Positions 37,377-45,151 of a DNA stretch of 64,000 nucleotides are shown piece by piece. Position 1 is the first letter of the stretch, and each line of letters starts with the position of its first letter. Origin of the DNA: an uncultured Bacteroidales bacterium (lineage in GTDB: Bacteria > Bacteroidota > Bacteroidia > Bacteroidales > Bacteroidaceae); NCBI GenBank assembly GCA_902801475.1, contig CADCIO010000003.1, positions 28,869 to 92,868 of the forward strand. Direction: 5' to 3'. The notes under the pieces were generated by a model, which saw nothing but the letters and a program-made list of their open reading frames with translations, searched no databases and was not told where the DNA came from. The position numbers were made by a program, and so were the translations under genes.

Positions 37377-38396
37377 TTAAAATTCCACCAGGATTCTGAA
37401 CACCTTTCCCGGATTCTCGCTCCACCACTGCATCGTCTCCAGCGCCTCCTCGGGCTTGATGACCTTCGTGATGAGCTTGTCCACCGGCGCTGTGCCTCTC
37501 TCCAGATACTTGATCACGGCGCGGAAATCCTCCGGCGTGGCATTGCGCGAACCGCGGATGTCCAGCTCCTTCTGCACGAACAGCTTCGTCGTGAACGTCA
37601 CGTCCTGCTTGGCATAGCCGATGCAGGCCACACGACCCGTGAACGCCACCTCGTTCACCGCCATCTGATACGTGAACGGATTGCCGACAGCCTCGATGAT
37701 GACATCAGGGCCGAATCCGCCCGTGATCTCCGCCAGACGCTCATGCACATTCTCCGTCTTCGTGTTCACCGCGTACGTCGCGCCCATCTGCTTGGCCAGC
37801 TCCAGCTTCTCATCATCCAGGTCGGCAGCAATCACCGTCGCGCCCCTCGTCACAGCTCTCACGATGGCACCCATGCCCACCATGCCGCAGCCAATCACCA
37901 TCACCGTATCGACATCCGTCACCTGCGCACGGCTCACCGCATGGAAGCCCACCGACATCGGCTCAATCAGCGCGCTCGTCTTGGCTGACAATGTGCCCGC
38001 CGGGATAATCTTCTCCCAAGGCATCACGATATACTCCTTCATCGCACCATTGCGCTGCACGCCCAACGTCTCGTTGTGCTGACAAGCATTCACCCTGCCA
38101 TTGCGGCACGAAACGCACTTGTTGCAGTTCGTGTACGGATTGCACGTCACCACCATGCCCACCTTCAGCGACTCCGGCACCTCAGCGCCCACCGCCTCGA
38201 TCGTGGCCCCGATCTCATGACCCGGGATGACCGGATTCAGCGCCATCGTGTTGCGGCCCAGGAACGTGTTCAGGTCCGATCCGCAAAAACCGACAAAATC
38301 CAACTTCAGTAGAACCTCACCCGCCTTCACCTCGGCAGGCTTCTCCATCTCGATGATGTTCAACTCCTGAGAGTGACTAATCTGAATAGCTTTCAT
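37377..38396 (-). CDS. Zinc-dependent medium-chain dehydrogenase (sugar acid/alcohol)
   Basis: A 339-residue MDR enzyme. G-F-C-G-S-D-L near residues 37-43 and G-H-E near 65 give the catalytic zinc ligands; four cysteines (C-N-K-C-V-S-C-R-N-G-R-V-N-A-C, about 92-106) bind the structural zinc; V-I-G-C-G-M-V-G-M-G near 170 is the NAD(P) site. The nearest recognised relatives are L-galactonate or sorbitol-type dehydrogenases. In this setting oxidation of an L-fuconate-derived intermediate is plausible but unproven. It is the first gene of the transcript that runs into the fusion and GH29 genes. Confidence 0.88.
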   Translation of the reverse strand: MKAIQISHSQELNIIEMEKPAEVKAGEVLLKLDFVGFCGSDLNTFLGRNTMALNPVIPGHEIGATIEAVGAEVPESLKVGMVVTCNPYTNCNKCVSCRNGRVNACQHNETLGVQRNGAMKEYIVMPWEKIIPAGTLSAKTSALIEPMSVGFHAVSRAQVTDVDTVMVIGCGMVGMGAIVRAVTRGATVIAADLDDEKLELAKQMGATYAVNTKTENVHERLAEITGGFGPDVIIEAVGNPFTYQMAVNEVAFTGRVACIGYAKQDVTFTTKLFVQKELDIRGSRNATPEDFRAVIKYLERGTAPVDKLITKVIKPEEALETMQWWSENPGKVFRILVEF

Positions 38397-38431
38397 ATCT
38401 TTCTAATTTAATACATTTTACATTGTGGTTG

Positions 38432-38463
38432 CAAAGGTAGTGCAAATCGAGCGAAATACCAAA
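38432..38463 (-). promoter_or_regulatory. Promoter of the dehydrogenase - fusion - GH29 transcript
   Basis: On the minus strand TTTG (38460-38463), a 20-base spacer and TACCTTTG (38432-38439), 36 bases before the ATG. Confidence 0.7.
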
Positions 38464-39037
38464 TTTATTTGAGTATTTCCGAGATGCAGCCTACTTTCGG
38501 CGGAGCCAAAATACAACATTTTTTTTAGACAAACACGAATCTGACGAATAAAACTAATCCGCATCGCGGATGATTGAGAGGATTTGGAAGATTTAGAAGC
38601 TTCTGCTCTCGCCACCTGCGGGTGTCTCGAAAAACAATAATTCCCAATAATTGCCAATAATCTTGTCCAATAATTTTCACGAATCACATGTCTATTATTG
38701 GAACCAATTATTGGCAATTATTGGTAATTATTGTTTATCCCAGCCTCAGCAGGAGGCGCAGGAGCCAAGCCAGTCAGCGGCTATTCGCCGCCCCTCTACT
38801 CCTTCGTCATCCACGAGAGATGACGAATCAACACTGTAACACATGTTTGCCGCCGCGGCAAAGTGCTCTCGCAACTCTGCAACATGGGGTTGCCGCCACG
38901 GCAAAGTGCTCTCGTAACTCTGCAACATGGGTTTGCCGCCACGGCAAAGTGCTGCTGTCAATTGCATTAAAAGATTCGGGAGGATGCTGAGCGCGTCCTC
39001 CCGATGTGGTTCTATACATTATATATTATATGGGGCG
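38464..39037. other. Gene-free stretch with a long foldback and a 43-bp tandem repeat
   Basis: No supported gene. An imperfect inverted repeat with arms of about 40 bases (38632-38672 and 38694-38737), made of CAATAATT-type words, could form one long hairpin. It is followed by the 43-bp repeats at 38835-38957 (separate entry). The short frames on both strands are by-products of the repeats. Confidence 0.65.
38835..38957. repeat. 43-bp tandem repeat, about 2.9 copies, each with a hairpin
   Basis: Units start at 38835, 38878 and 38921; the third is cut short. Each contains TTTGCCGCCACGGCAAA or a near match, a 7-bp stem with a 3-base loop. There are no spacers, so it is not a CRISPR array. Confidence 0.8.
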
Positions 39038-40339
39038 TCATCCGCGTCGGGTGTAGGCCCTGTATCCGTACACGATGATGAGCAGGAAGCAGATCAGGGG
39101 GAGGATGAAGGACATGTTGACGGCGGGCATGCCGAGGATGACTTGCTGGTCGATGAGGTAGCCCTGGAGCGGTGGCATGAGTGCGCCGCCGACGATGGCC
39201 ATGACGAGGAAGGCTGCGCCGAGGTGGGTGTCCTTCGTGTCCACGTTCTCGAGGGCGATGCCGTAGATGCTGGGGAACATGATGGACATGAAGAGGCTGA
39301 TGGCGACGAGGGAGTAGAGGCCGCCCATGCCTTCGATGCAGATGGCGCCGAGGGTGCAGATGGAGGCTCCGATGCCGAAGATGGTCAGGAGCTTGCGGGT
39401 GTTGACGTAGCGCATGATGTAGGTGCCGAGGAAGCGGCCGAGGAGGTTCATCGACATGGCGACGATGTTGTACATCTGTGCGGTGGCCTTGTTGATGCCG
39501 AGGTGGTCGGCGTACTGGATGATGTAGGTCCACACCATGATCTGGGCGCCGACGTAGCATACTTGTGCGAAGACTCCCTCGCGGTAGATGGTGTTGTGCC
39601 AGAGGTTGGAGAGGGTCTCCTTGACGGTGTTGGTCTCGCCTGCGGCCTTCTTCTCCTCGCTCTCGGTCTTCGGCATCTTGGTCAGTGCGATGATGGTGAA
39701 GACGGCGACGACGACGAGTCCGATGGCGACGTAGGGGTTGCGGATGACGGCGAGGTCGTGCAGTCGGATGTCGGCCTTCTCAGCCTCGGAGAGGAGCGGG
39801 AAGATGATCTGTCCGGCGGCGTCGCGCTTGTCGGAGAGCAGGTGTGGCAGCACGATGAAGGATGCCACTGCCATGCCGCTGAGCGAGCCGACGGGATTGA
39901 ATGCCTGTGCCAGGTTCAGTCGGCGGGTCGAGGTCTCTTTGTCGCCGAGCGAAAGGATGAAGGGATTGGCGGTCGTCTCGAGGAATGCGAGTCCGAACGT
40001 CAGGATATAGAGCGAGATGCAGAAGAACGAGAACTCCTGCCATTCAGCTGCCGGGATGAAGAGGAAGGCTCCGATGGCATAGAGTGCCAGGCCGAGCAGG
40101 ATGCCGCTCTTGTAGGAATATTTGCGGATGAACAGGGCGGCAGGAATCGCCATCGTGGCATATCCGCCGTAGAAGGCGAACTGGATGAGCGAGGCTTTCG
40201 CCACCGAGATTTCCATGACGGTCTGGAAGGCTGCCACCATGGGGTTGGTGATGTCGTTGGCGAATCCCCACAGGGCGAACAACGATGTGATGAGTATGAA
40301 CGTGAAGAGGTATTTCTTCGATACTAAAGGCTTTTTCAT
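39038..40339 (-). CDS. fucP: L-fucose:proton symporter (FucP-type MFS)
   Basis: A 433-residue major facilitator with twelve predicted membrane helices. F-A-L-W-G-F-A-N-D-I-T-N-P-M near residues 20-33 and F-L-E-T-T-A-N-P-F near 120 are hallmarks of the FucP family, which imports L-fucose and similar sugars with protons. The genes for an aldo/keto reductase and a lactonase-like amidohydrolase lie upstream on the same strand, which supports fucose as substrate; L-galactose or D-arabinose are alternatives. A stop-adjacent palindromic repeat precedes its start region. Confidence 0.92.
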   Translation of the reverse strand: MKKPLVSKKYLFTFILITSLFALWGFANDITNPMVAAFQTVMEISVAKASLIQFAFYGGYATMAIPAALFIRKYSYKSGILLGLALYAIGAFLFIPAAEWQEFSFFCISLYILTFGLAFLETTANPFILSLGDKETSTRRLNLAQAFNPVGSLSGMAVASFIVLPHLLSDKRDAAGQIIFPLLSEAEKADIRLHDLAVIRNPYVAIGLVVVAVFTIIALTKMPKTESEEKKAAGETNTVKETLSNLWHNTIYREGVFAQVCYVGAQIMVWTYIIQYADHLGINKATAQMYNIVAMSMNLLGRFLGTYIMRYVNTRKLLTIFGIGASICTLGAICIEGMGGLYSLVAISLFMSIMFPSIYGIALENVDTKDTHLGAAFLVMAIVGGALMPPLQGYLIDQQVILGMPAVNMSFILPLICFLLIIVYGYRAYTRRG

Positions 40340-40378
40340 TGTGGTTTGGTTTGTTAGATTGTCATAAGAATGAAAGTC

Positions 40379-40396
40379 GCCCAGCGCATGGGCTGG
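40379..40396 (-). repeat. Stop-adjacent palindromic repeat, copy B
   Basis: CCAGCCCATGCGCTGGGC on the minus strand, directly after the TGA (40397-40399) of the amidohydrolase gene and followed by GACTTTCATTC; the fucP start lies about 40 bases on. Confidence 0.8.
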
Positions 40397-41281
40397 TCAT
40401 TCTGACATGTTTTTAATGTAAGGTAATTTAGGTAAATTGTTAAATCCGTAGAAGCCGAGCGCGTTCTGTCCGAGGAACATGGTTTTCTCGTCTTCCGTCA
40501 GTTCTTTTGACTTGGACACGAAGTCGTACGACATCTTGTAGGTGATGGCGGTGATGGTGCGGGGATAATCGCTGCCCCACATCAGCCTGTCCATGCCCAC
40601 CCAGTCGGCGGCCTCCTTGATGCTGCGGATGGCGGAAGGGTAGGGGTAGAACTCCGCATTGTAGAGCCACGTGATGCCGCCCGACTCCACCATGACGTGC
40701 TTGCCAGCCCTTGCCAGCAGCACCTGACTCTTGAACGATGGGGTGGTGACCATGCCGAAATGTCCTATCGCCACTTTCAGCTCGGGACATTCCTCAATCA
40801 CTTCCTTCATCTCGCCAATCTGATGCTCGTTGTCGCCCAAGCACATCGACAGCACCATCTTCTGCTCCTCCATATATTTAAATAAAGGTATAAGCGTCAG
40901 GAGCGATTCCGTCATGCGATGTCCCGGGAATGCGATGCCCTTCAGTCCTGCCTCGCGCACTGCCTTGGCCTCGTCGAGTGTCCAAGCCATGCCCATGCAG
41001 AAGAAGCGCTCGGGATATTTCTGCTGTACTTCGGTGAGGTAGGCATTCTGATTGCCGTCGATGACTTCCTGCACCACGACAGCAGCGCCCACCTGCGCAT
41101 AGTTCATGTTCGACAGCAGCACCTCAGCCGAGTTCTGCTCGTCAATCATGAACGGAGGCATCATCTGCACCTCCTCGTCCATGAAGATGCTCCTGCCGTT
41201 CTTCATCGACAGGATGCGTTTTCCGTCCACCCATGTGTCCTGCTTCTTCCACAGGTGGGTATGTGAATCAATGATTGTCAT
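40397..41281 (-). CDS. Amidohydrolase, L-fuconolactonase-like
   Basis: A 294-residue TIM-barrel amidohydrolase of the COG3618 type. The start at 41281 places D-S-H-T-H-L-W at residues 4-10 as in the family; an upstream in-frame start would overlap the preceding gene. Further site residues are in A-I-G-H-F-G near 187 and W-G-S-D-Y-P-R near 245. Close families hydrolyse sugar lactones, notably L-fucono-1,5-lactone. It follows the aldo/keto reductase by five bases, so the pair fits oxidation of L-fucose to the lactone and then ring opening. Confidence 0.85.
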   Translation of the reverse strand: MTIIDSHTHLWKKQDTWVDGKRILSMKNGRSIFMDEEVQMMPPFMIDEQNSAEVLLSNMNYAQVGAAVVVQEVIDGNQNAYLTEVQQKYPERFFCMGMAWTLDEAKAVREAGLKGIAFPGHRMTESLLTLIPLFKYMEEQKMVLSMCLGDNEHQIGEMKEVIEECPELKVAIGHFGMVTTPSFKSQVLLARAGKHVMVESGGITWLYNAEFYPYPSAIRSIKEAADWVGMDRLMWGSDYPRTITAITYKMSYDFVSKSKELTEDEKTMFLGQNALGFYGFNNLPKLPYIKNMSE

Positions 41282-41286
41282 AGTTT

Positions 41287-42234
41287 TCAAGAATTTGCCC
41301 AACTAACGCGCTTTTGGTCGCCGATGATTTCCTGTACTTCCTTCACAAGTTGCCAATCAGGCTCTTCGTTTGCCCAAGCGATGTTGCGCTTCACATTCTC
41401 TGGATTTGCCGACGAGAACAATGTGCCGGCAATGCGTGGATTGCTCACCGAATACTGGATGGCAAGGCGCTCGATGGGATAGCCCTTCTCGGCACAATGA
41501 GCTGCAGCCTTGGCACATGCCTCCACCAATGGCTTCGGTGCTGGATGCCAATCTGGCACACCGCGCTGTGACAGCAGACCCATGCTCAACGGAGAAGCAT
41601 TGACGATGCCGATGCCATGACTTTCGAAGAAGTCCATGAAGTCCACCAGCTTGTCGTCGTTCAGACAGTAGTGGCAGAAGTTCAGGACGCTCTCCACCGT
41701 GCCCTCCTCCGAGTGCTCGATGACCCACTTGAGGTTCTCCAGCTGCAAGTCTGTGATGCCGACATGACCCACGACGCCCTTCTTCTTCAGTTCCACGAGT
41801 GCAGGCAATGTCTCGTCCACCACCTTCTGCAATCCGCCCTCCATCGCAGCCTGAAACTCGATGTCGTGCACATTGATGAGGTCGATATAGTCGACGTTCA
41901 GACGCTCCATGCTCTCGTACACACTCTCTGTGGCACGTTTGCCGGAGTAGTCCCACGTGTTCACGCCATCCTTGCCATAGCGCCCCACTTTCGTACTCAG
42001 AAAATACTTGTCTCTTGGAATCCTCAGCAGAGCCTTGCCCAGCACCGTCTCAGCCTTGTAGTGGCCGTAGTAAGGACTCACGTCAATAAAGTTGATACCG
42101 CCCTCGATGGCTGCTTCCACAGCCTCGATGCTCTCAGCCTCCTTCGTGGCATGAAACACGCTGCCCAGCGATGAGGCTCCGAAACAAAGATGGGAAATCT
42201 TCATTCCCGTCTTTCCTAATTCTTTGTAAATCAT
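41287..42234 (-). CDS. Aldo/keto reductase, L-fucose/L-galactose dehydrogenase-like
   Basis: A 315-residue AKR barrel. The catalytic tetrad is visible: D-V-S-P-Y-Y-G-H near residues 50-57, K in L-S-T-K-V-G near 83 and H in I-N-V-H-D near 125; S-V-S-N-P-R near 262 binds the cofactor. The sequence is of the D-threo-aldose/L-galactose dehydrogenase branch, whose members oxidise L-fucose or L-galactose to the lactone. The neighbours (lactonase-like gene, FucP, GH29) favour L-fucose. Upstream lies a stop-adjacent repeat and the YhaM-like gene. Confidence 0.88.
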   Translation of the reverse strand: MIYKELGKTGMKISHLCFGASSLGSVFHATKEAESIEAVEAAIEGGINFIDVSPYYGHYKAETVLGKALLRIPRDKYFLSTKVGRYGKDGVNTWDYSGKRATESVYESMERLNVDYIDLINVHDIEFQAAMEGGLQKVVDETLPALVELKKKGVVGHVGITDLQLENLKWVIEHSEEGTVESVLNFCHYCLNDDKLVDFMDFFESHGIGIVNASPLSMGLLSQRGVPDWHPAPKPLVEACAKAAAHCAEKGYPIERLAIQYSVSNPRIAGTLFSSANPENVKRNIAWANEEPDWQLVKEVQEIIGDQKRVSWANS

Positions 42235-42275
42235 ATATGGTCTTGGTTATTTAGTTTTCTATCCGAATGAAAAAT

Positions 42276-42293
42276 GCCCAGCGCATGGGCTGG
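42276..42293 (-). repeat. Stop-adjacent palindromic repeat, copy C
   Basis: CCAGCCCATGCGCTGGGC on the minus strand immediately after the TAA (42294-42296) of the YhaM-like gene, followed by ATTTTTCATTC. Confidence 0.8.
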
Positions 42294-43169
42294 TTAGTTG
42301 GTTGGATGGTCTTTCACCACGCTCGTGCCCAGTGCAAACGCCTTCTCCAGATGCCCTGTTGAGATGAAGATGTCTGCCTTTGCCGAGATGTTGTCGATGT
42401 AGTTCAGCAGTTGCGCCTCTGGAATGCAGGGGAGTACCGGACTTCCGAATTCCAACTGTCCGTGATGCGCCAACACACAATGCACGATGAAATTGATCTC
42501 GCGCTTGTCAATGTCCAGTTCGCGCAACAGATTGTTCAGGTAATTGGCCGACATGTAGATGTGACCGAGCAAGAAACCATTCTCCAACTTCTCTCCCTCC
42601 ACGTTGTACTCGCACAACTTGCCCCAATCGTGGAAGAGGATGCTGATGATGATGCGCTCCACCTTGATGTCCTCCGGGTAGGGATAGACAGGATAAATGC
42701 CCTCCAACAGGTGCAGCATCTGATAGGTGTGATTCAGCAATCCACCAGGGAAGGCGTGATGCACACTCGTTGCTGCAGGATATTTGATGTACTTGGGAAA
42801 CAGCTCATCCGCCTGCTTACGGATGAAGTCGATGAGCACTTTGTCTTTGCAAAAGCCGATGAGATTCTCAATGGTGGCATCCCACACTTCACGCTTGATG
42901 GGTCGTGGCACCAGATTATACAGCGGATGATTCTCCGTAGGGAACGTGCCAGCAATCATGTCCATGTTTGTGGCCGATTTCTTGCCCTGATTCTCTCGGA
43001 TGGTCAAGAAGCGTACCAGCTGTCCCACCTTCGGACCACTTGTCTTCGGCACATCAAACACGCATATATTCTCCACACCCTCATTGTTCGCCACTTTCAA
43101 GTTCACGTATGGCGAATTATTGCGTGCCACCGCATCTTGGCGGCTCAAAACGATAAATTCTTTGTTCAT
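42294..43169 (-). CDS. YhaM-like protein: OB-fold + HD domain exoribonuclease
   Basis: 291 residues from the ATG at 43169; the upstream extension of the frame overlaps the promoter. An N-terminal OB-fold (N-S-P-Y-V-N-L-K-V-A) with F-L-T-I-R-E-N near 58 is followed by an HD domain: H-H-A-F-P-G-G-L-L-N-H-T near 140 and L-F-H-D-W-G-K near 180. This layout is that of the YhaM 3'-5' exoribonuclease family. TATCTTTG on the minus strand at 43197-43204 is the -7 box. It heads a transcript that may continue into the fucose genes; a functional link is not evident. Confidence 0.82.
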   Translation of the reverse strand: MNKEFIVLSRQDAVARNNSPYVNLKVANNEGVENICVFDVPKTSGPKVGQLVRFLTIRENQGKKSATNMDMIAGTFPTENHPLYNLVPRPIKREVWDATIENLIGFCKDKVLIDFIRKQADELFPKYIKYPAATSVHHAFPGGLLNHTYQMLHLLEGIYPVYPYPEDIKVERIIISILFHDWGKLCEYNVEGEKLENGFLLGHIYMSANYLNNLLRELDIDKREINFIVHCVLAHHGQLEFGSPVLPCIPEAQLLNYIDNISAKADIFISTGHLEKAFALGTSVVKDHPTN

Positions 43170-43298
43170 GTCGATGGTAAAATCTTGTTTTGGGTGCAAA
43201 GATAGTGAATTATTAGGAATCTTTTTGTGAAAAGTGCAGATTTTCTTTTCGCAAAACGAAAAAATACTTACCTTTGTGCCATTCAACGCAAACATGAC

Positions 43299-44882
43299 AT
43301 GAAAGGCTTTACTAACACATTATTGATGGGTGCCGCGCTGTTCTGCATGGCAGGACCTTTGATGGCACAAAAAGTGACGAATTTTCGAGTGACAGACCAT
43401 CCACAGCAGACCATCGACGGCTTTGGTGCCAGCGATGCATGGAGCATGTGGCAGATAGGGGAGTGGGAGGATTCCTTGCAGACGAAAGTGGCGGACTGGC
43501 TCTTCTCGTCTGAGAACTTTGCTGATGGTTCCCCGAAAGGCATCGGCTTGAGTATCTGGCGATTCAATGCTGGGGCAGGCAGTGCCTCACAGGGGGATTC
43601 TGCGCAAATCAATCGTGACACACGTACGGAGTATTTCGAGAAGCAGACAGGGCAGCGGCGCTTCCTGAAATTGGCGAAGGAACGTGGGGTGCCTACGTTC
43701 TTGGCATTCTACAATTCGCCTCCAGTTCATCTGACGCAAAATGGACTCGCCACCAATACGGGACGAGGTGGTACTTTTAATCTGAAACCTGATGCCTACG
43801 ATGATTTTGCTGCCTACATCGCGGATATGTTGCAGAAGGCAGAACGTGAGGATGGCATCCATTTCGACTATGTGTGTCCTGTGAACGAACCCGATGGACA
43901 CTGGAACTGGCTCGGTCCCAAACAAGAGGGCTCTCCTGCCACCAATCGGGAAATCGCACACATCGCTCGTGAGATGAGTCGCGAGTTTCAAAAACGCGGC
44001 ATCACAACGAAAATTCTTGTGAATGAGTCGAGTGACTTCCGTTGCATGTTCGCCACCCACCAGACCGACTGGCAACGTGGCTATGAGATTCAAGCCTTCT
44101 GGAATCCTGATTCCACAGACACCTATGTGGGCAATCTGCCTAACATCGCTAAGGTGATGGCAGGACACTCTTATTGGACGAATACACCCGTCCTCAAACC
44201 TGGTGACAGGGGATATGAACGGACGGGCTTGTATGGTTACCGCAAACGTCTGAAAGATGCCTTTGACAAAGTGGATGCTGAATTCTGGATGACTGAACTC
44301 TGCATCATGTCGAACGATGAGGAGATTCATGGAGGTGGCGGTTTCGACTTCTCAATGGAGGAAGCGCTGTATGTGGCACGCGTGATGCACTATGACCTGA
44401 CGGTTGCCAATGCCCGTTCGTGGCAGTGGTGGCGTGCAGCAGGTGGAAACTATAAGGATGGACTGATTCGTATGTATGTGCGAGGAGAACGTTCTGGCGG
44501 TCGTGGTCAGAGGCGTGAAATGGTGCAGAACAATATGGTGCGCGATTCCAAACTGATGTGGACAATGGGCAACTTCTCCCGCTTCGTTCGTCCTGGCGCT
44601 GTGCGTTTTGATATGGAGGGAACGATGGAGGTTGACGGACTGATGCTCTCTGCCTACAAGAATACTGATGGCACTCTTGCCATCGTTGCCATTAATTATA
44701 GTAAAGAGGAGCGTCCCATCAACATTGATTTGTCAGCTCTCAGCTCCCAACTCTCAGCCAACGTCATAGCCTATCGTACGTCTGATGTCGAGGGTGAGAG
44801 TTTGAAGAATGTGGGCAAAGTGGACTTGAAGAAAACCGTTCTGCCGGCTCGTTCTGTGACCACTTTTATGGCTAAAAAGTAA
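43299..44882 (+). CDS. Glycoside hydrolase family 30 enzyme, exported
   Basis: A 527-residue secreted enzyme; the ATG at 43299 begins the signal (L-L-M-G-A-A-L-F-C-M-A-G-P-L-M-A-Q). G-F-G-A-S-D-A-W-S near residue 43 opens the barrel; the acid/base is E197 in V-N-E-P-D-G and the nucleophile E333 in M-T-E-L-C. A beta-sandwich ends the chain (A-I-V-A-I-N-Y-S). GH30 includes beta-1,6-glucanases, beta-1,6-galactanases, xylanases and glucosylceramidases; I cannot fix the subfamily. TACCTTTG at 43269-43276 is its -7 box, divergent from the YhaM-like gene. Confidence 0.88.
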   Translation: MKGFTNTLLMGAALFCMAGPLMAQKVTNFRVTDHPQQTIDGFGASDAWSMWQIGEWEDSLQTKVADWLFSSENFADGSPKGIGLSIWRFNAGAGSASQGDSAQINRDTRTEYFEKQTGQRRFLKLAKERGVPTFLAFYNSPPVHLTQNGLATNTGRGGTFNLKPDAYDDFAAYIADMLQKAEREDGIHFDYVCPVNEPDGHWNWLGPKQEGSPATNREIAHIAREMSREFQKRGITTKILVNESSDFRCMFATHQTDWQRGYEIQAFWNPDSTDTYVGNLPNIAKVMAGHSYWTNTPVLKPGDRGYERTGLYGYRKRLKDAFDKVDAEFWMTELCIMSNDEEIHGGGGFDFSMEEALYVARVMHYDLTVANARSWQWWRAAGGNYKDGLIRMYVRGERSGGRGQRREMVQNNMVRDSKLMWTMGNFSRFVRPGAVRFDMEGTMEVDGLMLSAYKNTDGTLAIVAINYSKEERPINIDLSALSSQLSANVIAYRTSDVEGESLKNVGKVDLKKTVLPARSVTTFMAKK

Positions 44883-44897
44883 ATAATGTGGAAAAAG

Positions 44898-44929
44898 TTT
44901 TGCCATAACGTGAAAAGATTGTACCTTTG
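44898..44929 (+). promoter_or_regulatory. Promoter of the leuACD operon
   Basis: TTTTG at 44898-44902, 19 bases, then TACCTTTG at 44922-44929. The leader peptide ATG is 20 bases downstream. Confidence 0.8.
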
Positions 44930-44948
44930 CAGCCGATAATTCAGAATT

Positions 44949-45044
44949 ATGGCAACTTATAGCAACATCGCACTACTGAACCTTCTTGGACTTCGACTTA
45001 CAGAGTCGGAGGTGAGAAAGGTGTGCGTGTGCTATCAGGCATAA
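44949..45044 (+). CDS. leuL: Leucine-rich leader peptide of the leu operon
   Basis: A 31-codon frame, ATG at 44949 and TAA at 45042-45044. Residues 7-17 read I-A-L-L-N-L-L-G-L-R-L, with six leucine codons (CTA, CTG and four CTT). It lies between the promoter and a terminator/antiterminator pair, the arrangement of amino-acid attenuators: lack of charged tRNA-Leu would stall the ribosome here and favour read-through. The antiterminator strand (45012-45022) lies inside its 3' half. Confidence 0.82.
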   Translation: MATYSNIALLNLLGLRLTESEVRKVCVCYQA

Positions 45045-45096
45045 AGGCATAAGAATAATGTTTAACCTTTCTCACAGCTGTGGGGAAGGTTTTACT
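45012..45096 (+). promoter_or_regulatory. Transcription attenuator of leuACD
   Basis: The terminator is AACCTTTCTCACAG (45064-45077) paired with CTGTGGGGAAGGTT (45078-45091), then TTTTACTTTTAT. The antiterminator strand GTGAGAAAGGT at 45012-45022 is the exact complement of ACCTTTCTCAC at 45066-45076, so both structures cannot form together. An AACCTTCTT segment in the leucine codons (about 44979-44987) can pair with the antiterminator strand and would be covered by a stalled ribosome. Confidence 0.85.
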
Positions 45097-45151
45097 TTTA
45101 TATGTGGGTGCCTGTGCTCATAGCTGCGAGATATAAAAACTAACATAAACA

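Noticed and set aside
38418..38839. Short frames on both strands between the dehydrogenase and fucP genes
   Set aside because: They are produced by the two arms of the long inverted repeat and give nearly the same peptide on both strands.
38835..38957. CRISPR-like array
   Set aside because: The 43-bp units are directly adjacent and contain no unique spacers; no cas genes are near.
38927..40327. 466-codon plus-strand frame rich in D, E, G and V
   Set aside because: It is the antisense of fucP; the composition is typical of reversed hydrophobic codons.
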